Part shown: positions 10,101 to 17,954 of the stretch, one piece after another
Layout of the letters: each line of letters starts with the position of its first letter
How positions within the stretch are numbered: position 1 is the stretch's first letter
Position numbers and translations under genes: made by a program
Assembly (NCBI RefSeq): GCF_963678635.1
Contig: NW_026971149.1
Location: 434,001 to 498,000, forward strand
From: Symsagittifera roscoffensis
Lineage: Eukaryota > Xenacoelomorpha > Acoela > Convolutidae
DNA length: 64,000 nucleotides
Reading direction: 5' to 3'
The notes under the pieces: model-generated
Database searches by the model: none
The model's input: only the letters and a program-made list of their open reading frames with translations
What the model was told of the DNA's origin: nothing

Positions 10101-12311
10101 CGAAATACACCACCTGAATTACTTACACGAAAAACAACAGTTGAAATACCCAAAAACATAAAATTCTACCTTGCAGAAAACGAAACATCACCTCGATTAG
10201 AATGCAAATATGCAGTTAAAACTGATATTGAACAATCACAAATAAATAATTTACAACATTTCCCACTTTATTTAGATTGTCAAAATAATCATTATGAAGT
10301 TGACCTACTTGGAACATCAACTTTTAAACCAATTCCATATTCTCAATGGATAAAAAATAACACCCAACAAAAACGAACAAAACAACACCTACCTAAAAAA
10401 GACCATTTTCAACTAATTGAAAAAGAAGATTTAACTGATAAAATAAATTTATCAGGACCACAAACAAATGATTCAAAATACACAATAAATCAAGTTTTTG
10501 ACCTTCACGACCCACTTGATACAATACCCTTATCTAAATTCGAAGTTGAAAACATTTTTCTCCCCCCAACAGATACGATTACAATTTCAACACTGAAACA
10601 ATATCAAAACCTTGACCCGATAATTCGACAACTAAAATCATGGCACAAATATAAAACTAAACCTATCAAAGCAGATTCAACCATTCTAGGAAACAAAACA
10701 CTCCTCCGATACTTTCGCAAATTTAACAACACAACAATTAACGAAAATACAGACCTTTTAGAGTATAACCTGAATGAATCTACAGTTCCATGTCTCCCTA
10801 TAAGTATGATTCTTATAGCTTTTAATATTTCACATACACAAAATATTAAAGGACACTCTGGATCAGAAAAAACATATTCAAATTTTATACAAAATTTTTA
10901 CTTCCCAAATGCACCAATTTGGATAAAAGTACTATGCAATGATTGTATAGTATGTCAGCTAAATAAACCTTACCCAAATCAAAAACAAGTAGCACAAATA
11001 CAAGATTTTAAAGGACAAAGTTTATACTTTAATCACCGTATCTCATTTGATACTAAAGGACCAATTTCACCCTCATCAGAAGGAAACTCCTACATTATGG
11101 TAATTGTTGACGCATTTACACATTATGTAGCACTTAATCCAGTACCACATTGTAACGCTTATTACGCATACACAACACTCTATGAACACTGGATAGCAAA
11201 ATTTGGACTACCAGAAATTTTAGTTACAGACAATGGTACAGAATTCATAAATAATGAAATAATAACACTATGTCATTTATACAACATTAAACACAAACCA
11301 CGTACATCTCATGCACCTTGGACAAACGGCTTAGTCGAAGGTATGAACCGTTCATTACAAGAATATCTTAGATGTATCATCAACGGAAATGATACAAAAT
11401 ATACCGAATGGTCAGCAGATGTAAAATTATTTCCCTTAGCATATAATTCACAAATTACGACAACTTTAGGAATGTCACCATACGAAATGGTTTTTAACCA
11501 AAAGCCACGCAAACCAATAATGTTTACAGCAAATTCTCATAAAAACGCACAAGGTTATTGTCAACCAAATAAAGACTCAATTTGTTATAACCTCCCATTA
11601 CATACGCACGATGAAGATCATTTTCATCACCCACAAATTCTTAAACTAGCCTCCGGTACACACACCGAATGGATTTTAAATAGAGATAAAAAACACAATG
11701 AAATTTATCAAAAAATAACAAAAAAGTTATTACAAAGACAAAATATTAATGAACAAATCAATTCACGTTTTACACCAGCTTCCGATTTAAAAATTGGAAC
11801 ATTTGTTTTAATACCTAATTTTAATACTCACAAAGGAATCTCTAAAAAATTACAACCCCTCCGAAAAGGACCCTATCAAATAATTGCAAAACCCACAGAT
11901 GTCACATATAAAATTATCGACTCAAACAAAAAAGAAATCGTTCAACATCGAAACAACCTATTACCTTATTACCCAAAAGAATACGCACTCCGCGAATTAA
12001 CTCAATTATATTCTTTCACAGGATTAAAAATCATTCAAAATGAACCACATCTAAAAAACAAAGAACAAAATGATAACCCCACCGAAACTCAAAACACAAA
12101 ACCAACCGCCACCAAAAACAATACACAAAATCATAAAGAATCTCCAAAACAAAGAAAAAATAGAAAAATGACAGAACAAATAATACCCCAAGAAGAAATA
12201 GACAAATCAGAACATAGAAAGACAACAAGACTCCGAAATCAACCACGTAAAAACTACAAAATGTTCATCCCCCAATCTAAAATATTAAAGAAAGTAGAAT
12301 TTAAAAAGTAA
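4089..12311 (+). CDS. gag-pol: Gag-Pol polyprotein (2740 aa, single frame)
   Basis: One uninterrupted frame encodes Gag and all Pol enzymes without a frameshift. The first ~590 residues are helical, then Gln/Asn/Pro-rich. A capsid-like retrotransposon Gag region follows at about residues 600-790. A CX2CX4HX4C zinc knuckle lies at 842-855, followed by a long Asn/Arg/Ser/Tyr-rich tract to about 1090. The aspartic protease has DSGA with Asp at 1229. Reverse transcriptase has YLDD at 1737-1740, RNase H starts near Asp1886, and the integrase has an HHCC finger (His2249, His2256, Cys2286, Cys2289). The integrase catalytic triad is Asp2321, Asp2381 and Glu2417, the last two spaced by 35 residues. 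A GPY-type module follows in the C-terminal region near nt 11868. All catalytic residues are present. Gag of more than 1100 residues is unusually long. The start ATG is chosen because it precedes the conserved frame and overlaps the small upstream ORF. Confidence 0.95.
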   Translation: MSSTHTPGDETPDDDEIFPFIVDADTDRGQHIFCQNLLVNLFEPGISPCKTEFPDVKIKRQIIDHYLKDICNITQQYGIYSIEFTSPNHNNRTYTIQTDDLDLEFSKVFSEYIKSIQYHNSQRANSIFTNEVFALIYSYISILENELPLTNVSPTETSKHLRVRHEITLLSSYLNIIKENFTKDDVSQHTKHDLQKILAWFIIDYFTHNIDLIAQARKNFRPQNSNDDTAITEQSDYVWDPEWSHPAFISFPQSISSQAISTISYIRDYVRVIPLTIDATPLNYNTFLPDTQNNSLNSTVIHNENLNGTRNLTQQDIQTPSHFINEEIVHTTTTQQSISPIRPNLTTPRNTNPSQTQVTLQSTVKPSVAPKYSHMDYQTYKPMTIPSKTRKTFTRNNFADHNYNYTHPSKTNYQPQRNFNQYTKPRNWDNPTAQYNSTNFQPNPPQDRSGNYPFFQQNKNKKQTSYQIDYLSSDEDFLQPDIFAPNTQEYRRQGIQKTRTNYRNFSPQPIDAQHQQPIQQQNPINTQSFQPIQQQNPMTAHSYQASQMQNEIPLPYYLQQHEITRNQLSNFSQMPNAAESLQMTMNPYLMGGSSITSNKPLMVFTGTDPEYSVEDYLNAVTANLILNIGPEPINTPLHQNWIHRRTALIQTTLDGAAQKWFSVLPQEIKSNWKRFTQEFSKMFDSERNKQQQRVLCNEIRRLPNETIKQIAVRIETLVRKAYSLNTHDYKNTKMTEILMMTLTPQLRKIAIKKRASHPSSIREPDLDFRKLVDKLEQAEITMKLEETENLKLQYVNKIETTPTNINNIQESETDLVEKITEILNIYKKNPNFKGKPSFKKWCNYCRRYGHSISECRQKQQDSQNKPQKYKEPNKSFYQYMKKDQNLPNKNVYSNNSSGKPLPNNTSYTRNQSPYNSSYRGRSPERRNTYNSSQNHYNRPNSRNNYSRSNSNTQRFVSRSNSQSRNNYYPNNQSRNSSYNRNRNYSYNRNRSYSNNRNQNYPNNRSRNNSYNRSNYNRQNNNYQNRSRNNSQNRHPSYNNRYRNYSQSPHRNNNHYNNSNNRHRSSTPKHQRQINQVQANPETTSDPPGIDDTVTDTLQLNQINCTSSDSESDTENTLAINMIKVENDYESVIYEQPFPSHIYENQSEFLQNYYTTPINSTLTTQETNEINTTDQTNKNTKTKCLNTNHIYQNIQKEQPKEKIWTIPFLLESPRNKEFQPPDLEIDFLIDSGAESNIINIPTWNEIKTLHPKLTPLETSSKLATAQGSTLINYGKIQLFLLPTRTMEQSKLLNKPFKQIFHITDIKYNIIGIPFISKYIPTINILNSKILIKDKYTKTKETSLTFFQRLNKQPPFFSKFYPIFNQQRKHLKPLSGNIYNFSIKQVHQYDKEQNKQKFYMSDFEFKPIHKFFKITISSIKHLKNSNSDIISLHVYNNTPYQVTLPLGLLGYCETNATISPIHEKAYRVNNILQLLDICQSTILNEELSINNIISNENRNTDYFTKTPYFKPTFNISNYTEDQQKFLTMFNFQHSQITQDEFEKLAKQLIKYSSVYATSKFDVGKISSSLHLPLKPDAVFKKQRASKVPIHLHDKVNRLLDILEQYNIISPVNKEEQPKGNTFINPVIILAKGESLKIVLDARYLNSLIDESKCNWPIEPIQVILTKINGKYFTTADMNSAYNQMPLDEQSRRLTQFVIGNQQYEFNRLFYGISIGPAAFSAFMSKIFRPLILKKNAITYLDDVFMQSQSKDEMFKVLETYHQILQNENLKAAPDKSHFFLTRVKFLGHNIERKTITPLKSRIDAIQKLQPPTNKKKIQEFLGMLNFLSKYVYKMQLYLRPFYNILRQQNNFEWNTEHQTRFEEIKKLLTEQISNTIPDPDQPFYAMCDASNFGIGAALLQSHNGTNKMNLISANSRLFTQAELRLSTLMRECTAIIYTLTEYEFLILGSKHPTVLFTDHKPIIFLFTQKSNPNHRVYRFQLILMKFPNLHIVWTAGKNLALPDTLSRNTPPELLTRKTTVEIPKNIKFYLAENETSPRLECKYAVKTDIEQSQINNLQHFPLYLDCQNNHYEVDLLGTSTFKPIPYSQWIKNNTQQKRTKQHLPKKDHFQLIEKEDLTDKINLSGPQTNDSKYTINQVFDLHDPLDTIPLSKFEVENIFLPPTDTITISTLKQYQNLDPIIRQLKSWHKYKTKPIKADSTILGNKTLLRYFRKFNNTTINENTDLLEYNLNESTVPCLPISMILIAFNISHTQNIKGHSGSEKTYSNFIQNFYFPNAPIWIKVLCNDCIVCQLNKPYPNQKQVAQIQDFKGQSLYFNHRISFDTKGPISPSSEGNSYIMVIVDAFTHYVALNPVPHCNAYYAYTTLYEHWIAKFGLPEILVTDNGTEFINNEIITLCHLYNIKHKPRTSHAPWTNGLVEGMNRSLQEYLRCIINGNDTKYTEWSADVKLFPLAYNSQITTTLGMSPYEMVFNQKPRKPIMFTANSHKNAQGYCQPNKDSICYNLPLHTHDEDHFHHPQILKLASGTHTEWILNRDKKHNEIYQKITKKLLQRQNINEQINSRFTPASDLKIGTFVLIPNFNTHKGISKKLQPLRKGPYQIIAKPTDVTYKIIDSNKKEIVQHRNNLLPYYPKEYALRELTQLYSFTGLKIIQNEPHLKNKEQNDNPTETQNTKPTATKNNTQNHKESPKQRKNRKMTEQIIPQEEIDKSEHRKTTRLRNQPRKNYKMFIPQSKILKKVEFKK

Positions 12312-12913
12312 TTTTAACATTCTATACTTCACAATCTTGAAACCTCCGTAACATTTTTCATTTCCATTTTTCAAAATAACATGCTCACAAAGTACGCAAT
12401 AATTCTAGTTCAAAATAGACCAATAGGATTCATCCAATCCGCCACTTTCTCTAACTCAAACTAAGATCAATTAGACGAATAATCTAGAACTCCAGGCACA
12501 TCTCTAACTATAACTTTACAACCTCCAGGTCAAAAATAAGCAAACCACTCCAACTTGACAGCTAAAATAAATATCACCATAATACCGTACCCCTCCCTTA
12601 TCTAATAACCCAAAGATCAACAATATTTCCCCAACTCAGACCACGAATACCCCCAAAACAAATTTGATAACTTAGCCTAAAGTCACAAAATGAAGATTTT
12701 AATTAGCCTAAAGTATAAAAATCTCACCATACCCCGGATCATTTGACAAACAAAAATAAAGAAAAAGACGACCTCCCAGTCACCATGAAAATTGCCCCCA
12801 ACAATTTTTTACGAAACTCAACCCACTTGTCAAAAAACTAATAAATAATTCGACCACACTAGAAAATCGCCTCAAACAGCAAAAAAACATTCGACCAAGA
12901 GATCATTTCTTAA
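12312..12913 (+). other. Non-coding spacer between pol and the downstream ORFs
   Basis: About 600 bases carry no frame of note. The stretch is C- and A-rich with the same strand bias as the element. A short sequence AATTAGCCTAAAGT and a near copy TTAGCCTAAAGT occur at about 12670-12715. It may contain splice or regulatory signals for the downstream genes. Confidence 0.5.
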
Positions 12914-13144
12914 ATGCTTTTCTCTCAAACAGTCGCTCAAATATTTATCAATTTTAAACATTTTTTTTCAATACTTCAAGCCTTTATAATATTTCTTTTT
13001 GATATCATTGAATCTTTTCTAATAATCATAATAATTTTTTGTAACATTTTTTTAATTTTCTACACAATAATTGAACTATTCCTCCAACTTTCCAAAACCC
13101 TTGAATATATCCACAGGTACGATTTTAACAACTTGTCTAAATGA
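12914..13144 (+). CDS. Tiny hydrophobic ORF A (76 aa), predicted membrane protein
   Basis: An ATG frame of 76 codons. Its middle is almost entirely Phe/Ile/Leu (for example FLIIIIIFCNIFLIFYTII) and would span a membrane once or twice. Its TGA stop overlaps the next ATG as ATGA at 13141-13144, a layout that favours termination-reinitiation coupling. No family is recognised. The size and hydrophobicity resemble small viral membrane proteins such as viroporins, but that is inference only. AT-rich sequence easily yields Phe/Ile/Leu-rich frames, so a chance ORF remains possible. Confidence 0.45.
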   Translation: MLFSQTVAQIFINFKHFFSILQAFIIFLFDIIESFLIIIIIFCNIFLIFYTIIELFLQLSKTLEYIHRYDFNNLSK

Positions 13145-13329
13145 TACGAACAATTTTCAGTAGAACTGATATTTTTTTATTGTTTGTAATTTTCATAACA
13201 TTTCTATTATCCCTCATTTTGACAATATGTAAATGTATAAAGAAAGCAATCATCACATTTGCCCTAGCAACAATTTTTCTAATTCTTTTTTTAGAAGAAT
13301 ATTATAATAAACATAAACCTTCCCACTAA
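13141..13329 (+). CDS. Tiny hydrophobic ORF B (62 aa), predicted membrane protein
   Basis: It starts in the ATGA overlap with ORF A and encodes 62 residues with two hydrophobic stretches separated by a short basic and Cys-containing loop (CKCIKK). It ends TAA at 13327-13329, just six bases before the ATG-less frame opens at 13335. The coupling to ORF A and the immediate run into the next frame suggest that the three belong to one transcript. No known homologue comes to mind. Confidence 0.45.
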   Translation: MIRTIFSRTDIFLLFVIFITFLLSLILTICKCIKKAIITFALATIFLILFLEEYYNKHKPSH

Positions 13330-13334
13330 AGTAA

Positions 13335-14471
13335 CAATTTAAAAATCCATCAAAAATTGCTACCCAACAGTCACAGAATCAGTCTTCACCGACATCATCC
13401 CAAGATAATCCAACACCACCTTCAACTACTCAAAACCCTCAAACATCTACACGAATTTCTTTTCAAGACAATCCATACACTTTTGAAGAACGGCACGCTC
13501 GTTTATCTGAACCACTAGAACCAGTTCAACGACAAGCATCCCTAAGTGAACCAACATATAATCTTTACCCAACACTACCACAAGAACTAAGTAGAATACG
13601 AAACCTTAGTCAAAACCAAAACACAGCAGAAATAAATAGACAAATTATACATCCTCGACGAAATAGAAATTTTCAAACTCCCCGAGTTCATTTTGATATA
13701 CCTCAATCCCCAACACAAACCACTCCAGAAAACACCACTGGTATCACACCAGAAACTCCTACACTTTTTTCACAACGAAGCACTTCCAGTCTACCTTCAG
13801 ACTACTTAGGTTCAACACCAACATCTGAACAGATACGTGAAAATCCCTTTAACCCCCCAAACCTAACATCACGACTACCATATTGGACTACAAATTCATT
13901 CACACAAGGTGAACCAAATTTAGTCAATGACCCCATAGATATTTCTACGGATACAACAACATCCTCATCACTACCAGAAACATTATCACTACCATCAACA
14001 CCATCAATAAGTCAATTTTCACCACTACCCTTTAACTTAAATTTTCCAAATAATCTCGACGCCAGATATCGAGAACAATCATCTATAAATATTCCTTTAA
14101 GATTAGATTGGAATACATTCACAGCACCTCCACCATTATTTGGACAACATCAAGAAAGTAACCGCCTTCATAACTGGGCACTTAATAGATTACAATATCG
14201 CCAAGATATTCACAACGATATCCGTGATCACAATATTCAAATACTCCAACAAAACAGTTTACAATTAAAGTTTGAAATCACAGTTAAGTTAAATAATATT
14301 ACCCAACATCCCTACCCATTAAATCCACCTAACATAACAGCTCAATCACTACCACCACCGTTTATAACTACTGAAGTAATATACAAATACGACAGATACA
14401 CCAAAAACACAATTGGTTACATTACATTTTATAATCCATACTCAGGATTATCATACACATGTATATTCTAA
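13335..14471 (+). CDS. 378-codon open frame lacking any ATG, Pro/Ser/Thr-rich
   Basis: Between the TAA at 13332-13334 and the TAA at 14469-14471 one frame is open for 378 codons and contains no in-frame ATG. The encoded protein begins Gln/Ser/Pro/Thr-rich (SSPTSSQDNPTPPSTTQNP), has a basic stretch (IHPRRNRNFQTPRVHF) and ends with a folded-looking part rich in aromatic residues. Its stop overlaps the Env ATG (14459) by 13 bases. The composition matches the other element ORFs, and random AT-rich DNA would hardly stay open this long. Translation would need a spliced upstream exon supplying the start, a non-AUG start, or frameshift/reinitiation from ORF B. TACCCAACAG at 13361-13370 is a possible splice acceptor. 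Function is unknown. Confidence 0.65.
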   Translation, partial: QFKNPSKIATQQSQNQSSPTSSQDNPTPPSTTQNPQTSTRISFQDNPYTFEERHARLSEPLEPVQRQASLSEPTYNLYPTLPQELSRIRNLSQNQNTAEINRQIIHPRRNRNFQTPRVHFDIPQSPTQTTPENTTGITPETPTLFSQRSTSSLPSDYLGSTPTSEQIRENPFNPPNLTSRLPYWTTNSFTQGEPNLVNDPIDISTDTTTSSSLPETLSLPSTPSISQFSPLPFNLNFPNNLDARYREQSSINIPLRLDWNTFTAPPPLFGQHQESNRLHNWALNRLQYRQDIHNDIRDHNIQILQQNSLQLKFEITVKLNNITQHPYPLNPPNITAQSLPPPFITTEVIYKYDRYTKNTIGYITFYNPYSGLSYTCIF

Positions 14472-17077
14472 AATTATTAATTTTTCTCCAAACCCTTTTC
14501 CTAATAACCTCAAATCAAAACATAAACCCTTCCCCTCGTACAGGACCACAAGATTTATTAGTAACACATTACGATTGCGAAGAAAATGAACAAAAAACAC
14601 TACATAAATATGCAATCAATCAGGTATCACAATGTGAAACAGAACCACAAGCTATAGAAACCACAGATATAATAGCAACACTCTATTCAAAAGCCCGAGC
14701 TACAACAGTTACAGGTTATAAATTCACAGCAACATTTTCCGAAAAGAAAGTACATTGTTCACAAGTCTCGAACGGAAACAAAAACCGACTTGACCATGAA
14801 TCATTCTACCAAAGTAATATAGAACGTCTTTTACATCTCAATCCCGACGATTGTAAAAATGAATTACTTAGACTAAACATCACACAAAATAAAAACTCCC
14901 AAAGAAAATTAGTTAATTTTCAAGTTTTTTCAGACTCTGTACATCAATCACAACTTGAAAGACACCAAGGACATATAAAACTAGACGAAAAATACCCGTA
15001 TAACGGCGCACACGGACGATTAACCTATGACCTACACGATAAACATTGGATACCACACATTGGTATAAATAACCCATCAAACTGCAAAGCAGACACGAAA
15101 AATAAAGGATACCAAGAAATAATGTTTTTCGATTGGAAAATACAACTCGAAAAAATACAACTCACACGAGATTTATCTGATAATACAATGATCTATCAAG
15201 GAATCCGACTACCTTGTAAAAATGATCAAGGATATTGCGACCCTACAACAAGAACACAAGCAACAATTGTTTGGTTCCCCGAAGACACATGTACAACATT
15301 TCAAGTAGCAAAAATACACGCTCGTATGATAAAATTTCACGAAAAATATTTCATACAATCAATTCCATATGAACAAGTCCATCCATCACGCAAACTAAGT
15401 TCCGATTTTAGAAACATAGACAATATAGAAAATAAATTGACACGTTTTCAAATATATCAAGAAACAGAACTTGCATGTAAATACAGGAATCCACTTCACA
15501 GAACACAATACTCTGAAATATTAGTTGAATATGAAAAAGGATTCGACATGACCACTGGTAAAGTAAAAATCGACCCATACGCCACAGGTCATCCTCTAAA
15601 CGAAGGAACATCCTATATACCAGTTAATTTTCAAAAAAGCAACGGACAACCTGGTGGACATCTAAAACCTTCTGACACCAGAAGCACACGCTTACAAGAA
15701 TTATCACTAATGAATACTACATATTTTGGTAATATCCACTATGATATTCATTTGGATATGAAACTAGACTATACAATTAGCCGCATTTTTCAAGAAATGT
15801 CACTCTCCGAATTAGAAACACTACATCAACTATGCGAATTAGAACGAACACAAATACTACAATCACTTGCACTAGCAGTATTAAAAATACCCTACGCAGG
15901 ATACTTATTATCAGGAAATAGATCAAATTTTTTAGACTACGAAGGAAACATTTTATGGTTTTATACTTGTACTAAAAAAGTATCACCACTATACGTTTTT
16001 GAAGATAAACGATGTTATAAAAGGATCCCTATCTTTTATAAGAATAAAGTACATTTCGTGGATACACTTTCACGAAGAACCTATTTCTGGGATACCGCAG
16101 TCCCATGTGGATCAGAAAATAGCCACAATGTAGTACAACTAAACCCTGATGAAAACAAATATTATCTTCTCACTCCATATCCCACATTAATGCAATCACT
16201 CAAAAAATTTTCACCAGAAAGCATTCGCGCTATTGCTCGAAACCCAAATATAGACTTACAATCAATAGGAATCTATTCAAAATCAGATATTCAACATCAC
16301 ATTAGAACACAACAATTCCAAGAATTATTAACACAAATGGACACTATACAAAGACAATCAATAGACCAAAATTTACGCAAACTTGCAGAAACTGCAGGAT
16401 TTGCCGATATCTACACGCAAGACTATAGCGGATATTTTAAAGACATTAAAGATTATATATATCTAAACGGCGAAAAATACCGTCCCCAAGATATATCACC
16501 AATTAACATTTTTAGCTTTGTTACACTCAAAAATGAGATCCTAGATTTTCTAGGATGGCCCTACTACATCTTAGAAAAATTGACTATTTTATACGCAATG
16601 TTTAACTTTATTGGATTTCTTTTCTCACTCTTAAAAGGAATCTACAATACATGTGCTATACACACACAAGTAAACAGACAAGCAAGCGTAGCACGCATAC
16701 TTTTTGCAGGATTTTTTGGAATTTTTTCCACATCTATAAACAAAATTCTTTTAGACGCACAAATAAAAGAATATAACACAAAAATAACAACACGACAAAA
16801 TACATACGACGAAGAACATAACAATGTCGACCCACAGCCAACGGCACCACAATTACCACCCCTACCAAATAACCATCCACTATCCCTAGTCCCACGAAAT
16901 TTTAGAAATTTAGCAATCACACATAATCCAAACTTTAGACTCACCACATCACAAAGTCCCGTCCAACATATAATGACACATCAATCACAAGATGATAATA
17001 CTTACGAACAAATTATTGAACAACCACATACCACCGCTTTTCAATCTCAAAATAATAATTTTTTTAGCCCACGATGA
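14459..17077 (+). CDS. env: Env-like membrane glycoprotein (872 aa)
   Basis: The ATG at 14459 opens onto a typical signal peptide (MYILKLLIFLQTLFLITS, residues 1-18), followed by a long Cys-containing ectodomain. Two hydrophobic segments lie near residues 695-735 (including ILYAMFNFIGFLFSLL) and 747-765, and a hydrophilic Pro/Gln-rich tail of about 100 residues follows. The ectodomain region around residues 500-620 (CYKRIPIFYKNKVHFVD, then SIGIYSKSDIQ) reminds me of glycoproteins of chuviruses and their relatives, which some insect BEL/Pao elements have acquired. That match is from memory of the pattern and unverified. No clear furin site is visible. The position after pol and the signal-anchor layout are those of a retroviral env. 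The gene ends in ATGA overlap with the next ORF. The frame is intact. Confidence 0.75.
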   Translation: MYILKLLIFLQTLFLITSNQNINPSPRTGPQDLLVTHYDCEENEQKTLHKYAINQVSQCETEPQAIETTDIIATLYSKARATTVTGYKFTATFSEKKVHCSQVSNGNKNRLDHESFYQSNIERLLHLNPDDCKNELLRLNITQNKNSQRKLVNFQVFSDSVHQSQLERHQGHIKLDEKYPYNGAHGRLTYDLHDKHWIPHIGINNPSNCKADTKNKGYQEIMFFDWKIQLEKIQLTRDLSDNTMIYQGIRLPCKNDQGYCDPTTRTQATIVWFPEDTCTTFQVAKIHARMIKFHEKYFIQSIPYEQVHPSRKLSSDFRNIDNIENKLTRFQIYQETELACKYRNPLHRTQYSEILVEYEKGFDMTTGKVKIDPYATGHPLNEGTSYIPVNFQKSNGQPGGHLKPSDTRSTRLQELSLMNTTYFGNIHYDIHLDMKLDYTISRIFQEMSLSELETLHQLCELERTQILQSLALAVLKIPYAGYLLSGNRSNFLDYEGNILWFYTCTKKVSPLYVFEDKRCYKRIPIFYKNKVHFVDTLSRRTYFWDTAVPCGSENSHNVVQLNPDENKYYLLTPYPTLMQSLKKFSPESIRAIARNPNIDLQSIGIYSKSDIQHHIRTQQFQELLTQMDTIQRQSIDQNLRKLAETAGFADIYTQDYSGYFKDIKDYIYLNGEKYRPQDISPINIFSFVTLKNEILDFLGWPYYILEKLTILYAMFNFIGFLFSLLKGIYNTCAIHTQVNRQASVARILFAGFFGIFSTSINKILLDAQIKEYNTKITTRQNTYDEEHNNVDPQPTAPQLPPLPNNHPLSLVPRNFRNLAITHNPNFRLTTSQSPVQHIMTHQSQDDNTYEQIIEQPHTTAFQSQNNNFFSPR

Positions 17078-17919
17078 GCCGCCAACTTGGATCACTCCAT
17101 CGATCAAATTCCCATCCAACCAACCTTACCTCTTCAATCCCAATAATACCACTTTTTGCTTTTCCGCCACCCGATTTTCCATCTAGCAATGTAACATCAG
17201 GCATGAATTCCGACACTAACTCACAAATTTCAGTTTTATACTCCATTTCACAGCTAAATAACCCGAATATTGAAACCCCCGACGAATTTGCCGACTCAGA
17301 ACCATCTCCATCCAATAATTTTCATAACCCTTCTAATTTTTCTCAACCTCCTTTTCAACCCATATTGTCCAATAACCCTGACCCAATCACTCCGACACCC
17401 TCTTATGCTTCCCAAGTTACCCCAACCTACTCCTCATACCATTCTGACCAATCATCTCCAGACACCCCCCGAATCTCCCCAGAGCTAGACAATTTTATTA
17501 CCCTCCAACAACAACCCTACCACCTTAACACCCCGACCATAAACCAAATCTCCTCCACTACAACTTCATCCAATCCCCCTACACCCTCTTCAAATTATAC
17601 TGAATCATTAGCACCATCATCCACATCAACTGAATCCTCACTCAACACTAATAGAGCTTACCGCACTTTTAAAAGAAAGTTCCCCAACCATCCTTTCCCA
17701 GCAAAACCAGGAACAGCCCGTGAATACATCAACCACCCCCAGCATACTAACACTAGAGAATTTTTAGCTATCACTTTACCCTCATTTCCACAATACACCT
17801 TAAACACCCCTCATGACGCTAACGAAACACGCAACTTTGTAGACGAATACGTTTTAATGCCCACTCTCTCTCTTGGACCTCATACTATCATTTCACTAAC
17901 CCTCTTTGCTTACCTTTAA
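17074..17919 (+). CDS. Accessory ORF, Ser/Pro/Thr-rich (281 aa)
   Basis: The ATG overlaps the Env stop codon as ATGA (17074-17077). The product is dominated by Ser, Pro, Thr and Asn (for example SSTTTSSNPPTPSSNYTES) for its first ~190 residues. A basic short segment (YRTFKRKFPNHPFP) and a more ordered C-terminal third follow. No signal peptide or membrane span is evident. The low-complexity style resembles the ATG-less frame at 13335-14471, so the two may share an origin or role. The direct stop-start overlap suggests translation by reinitiation after env. No family is recognised. Confidence 0.6.
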   Translation: MSRQLGSLHRSNSHPTNLTSSIPIIPLFAFPPPDFPSSNVTSGMNSDTNSQISVLYSISQLNNPNIETPDEFADSEPSPSNNFHNPSNFSQPPFQPILSNNPDPITPTPSYASQVTPTYSSYHSDQSSPDTPRISPELDNFITLQQQPYHLNTPTINQISSTTTSSNPPTPSSNYTESLAPSSTSTESSLNTNRAYRTFKRKFPNHPFPAKPGTAREYINHPQHTNTREFLAITLPSFPQYTLNTPHDANETRNFVDEYVLMPTLSLGPHTIISLTLFAYL

Positions 17920-17954
17920 CCAACACATCCATCGATATAGACCGAAACAAAGAC

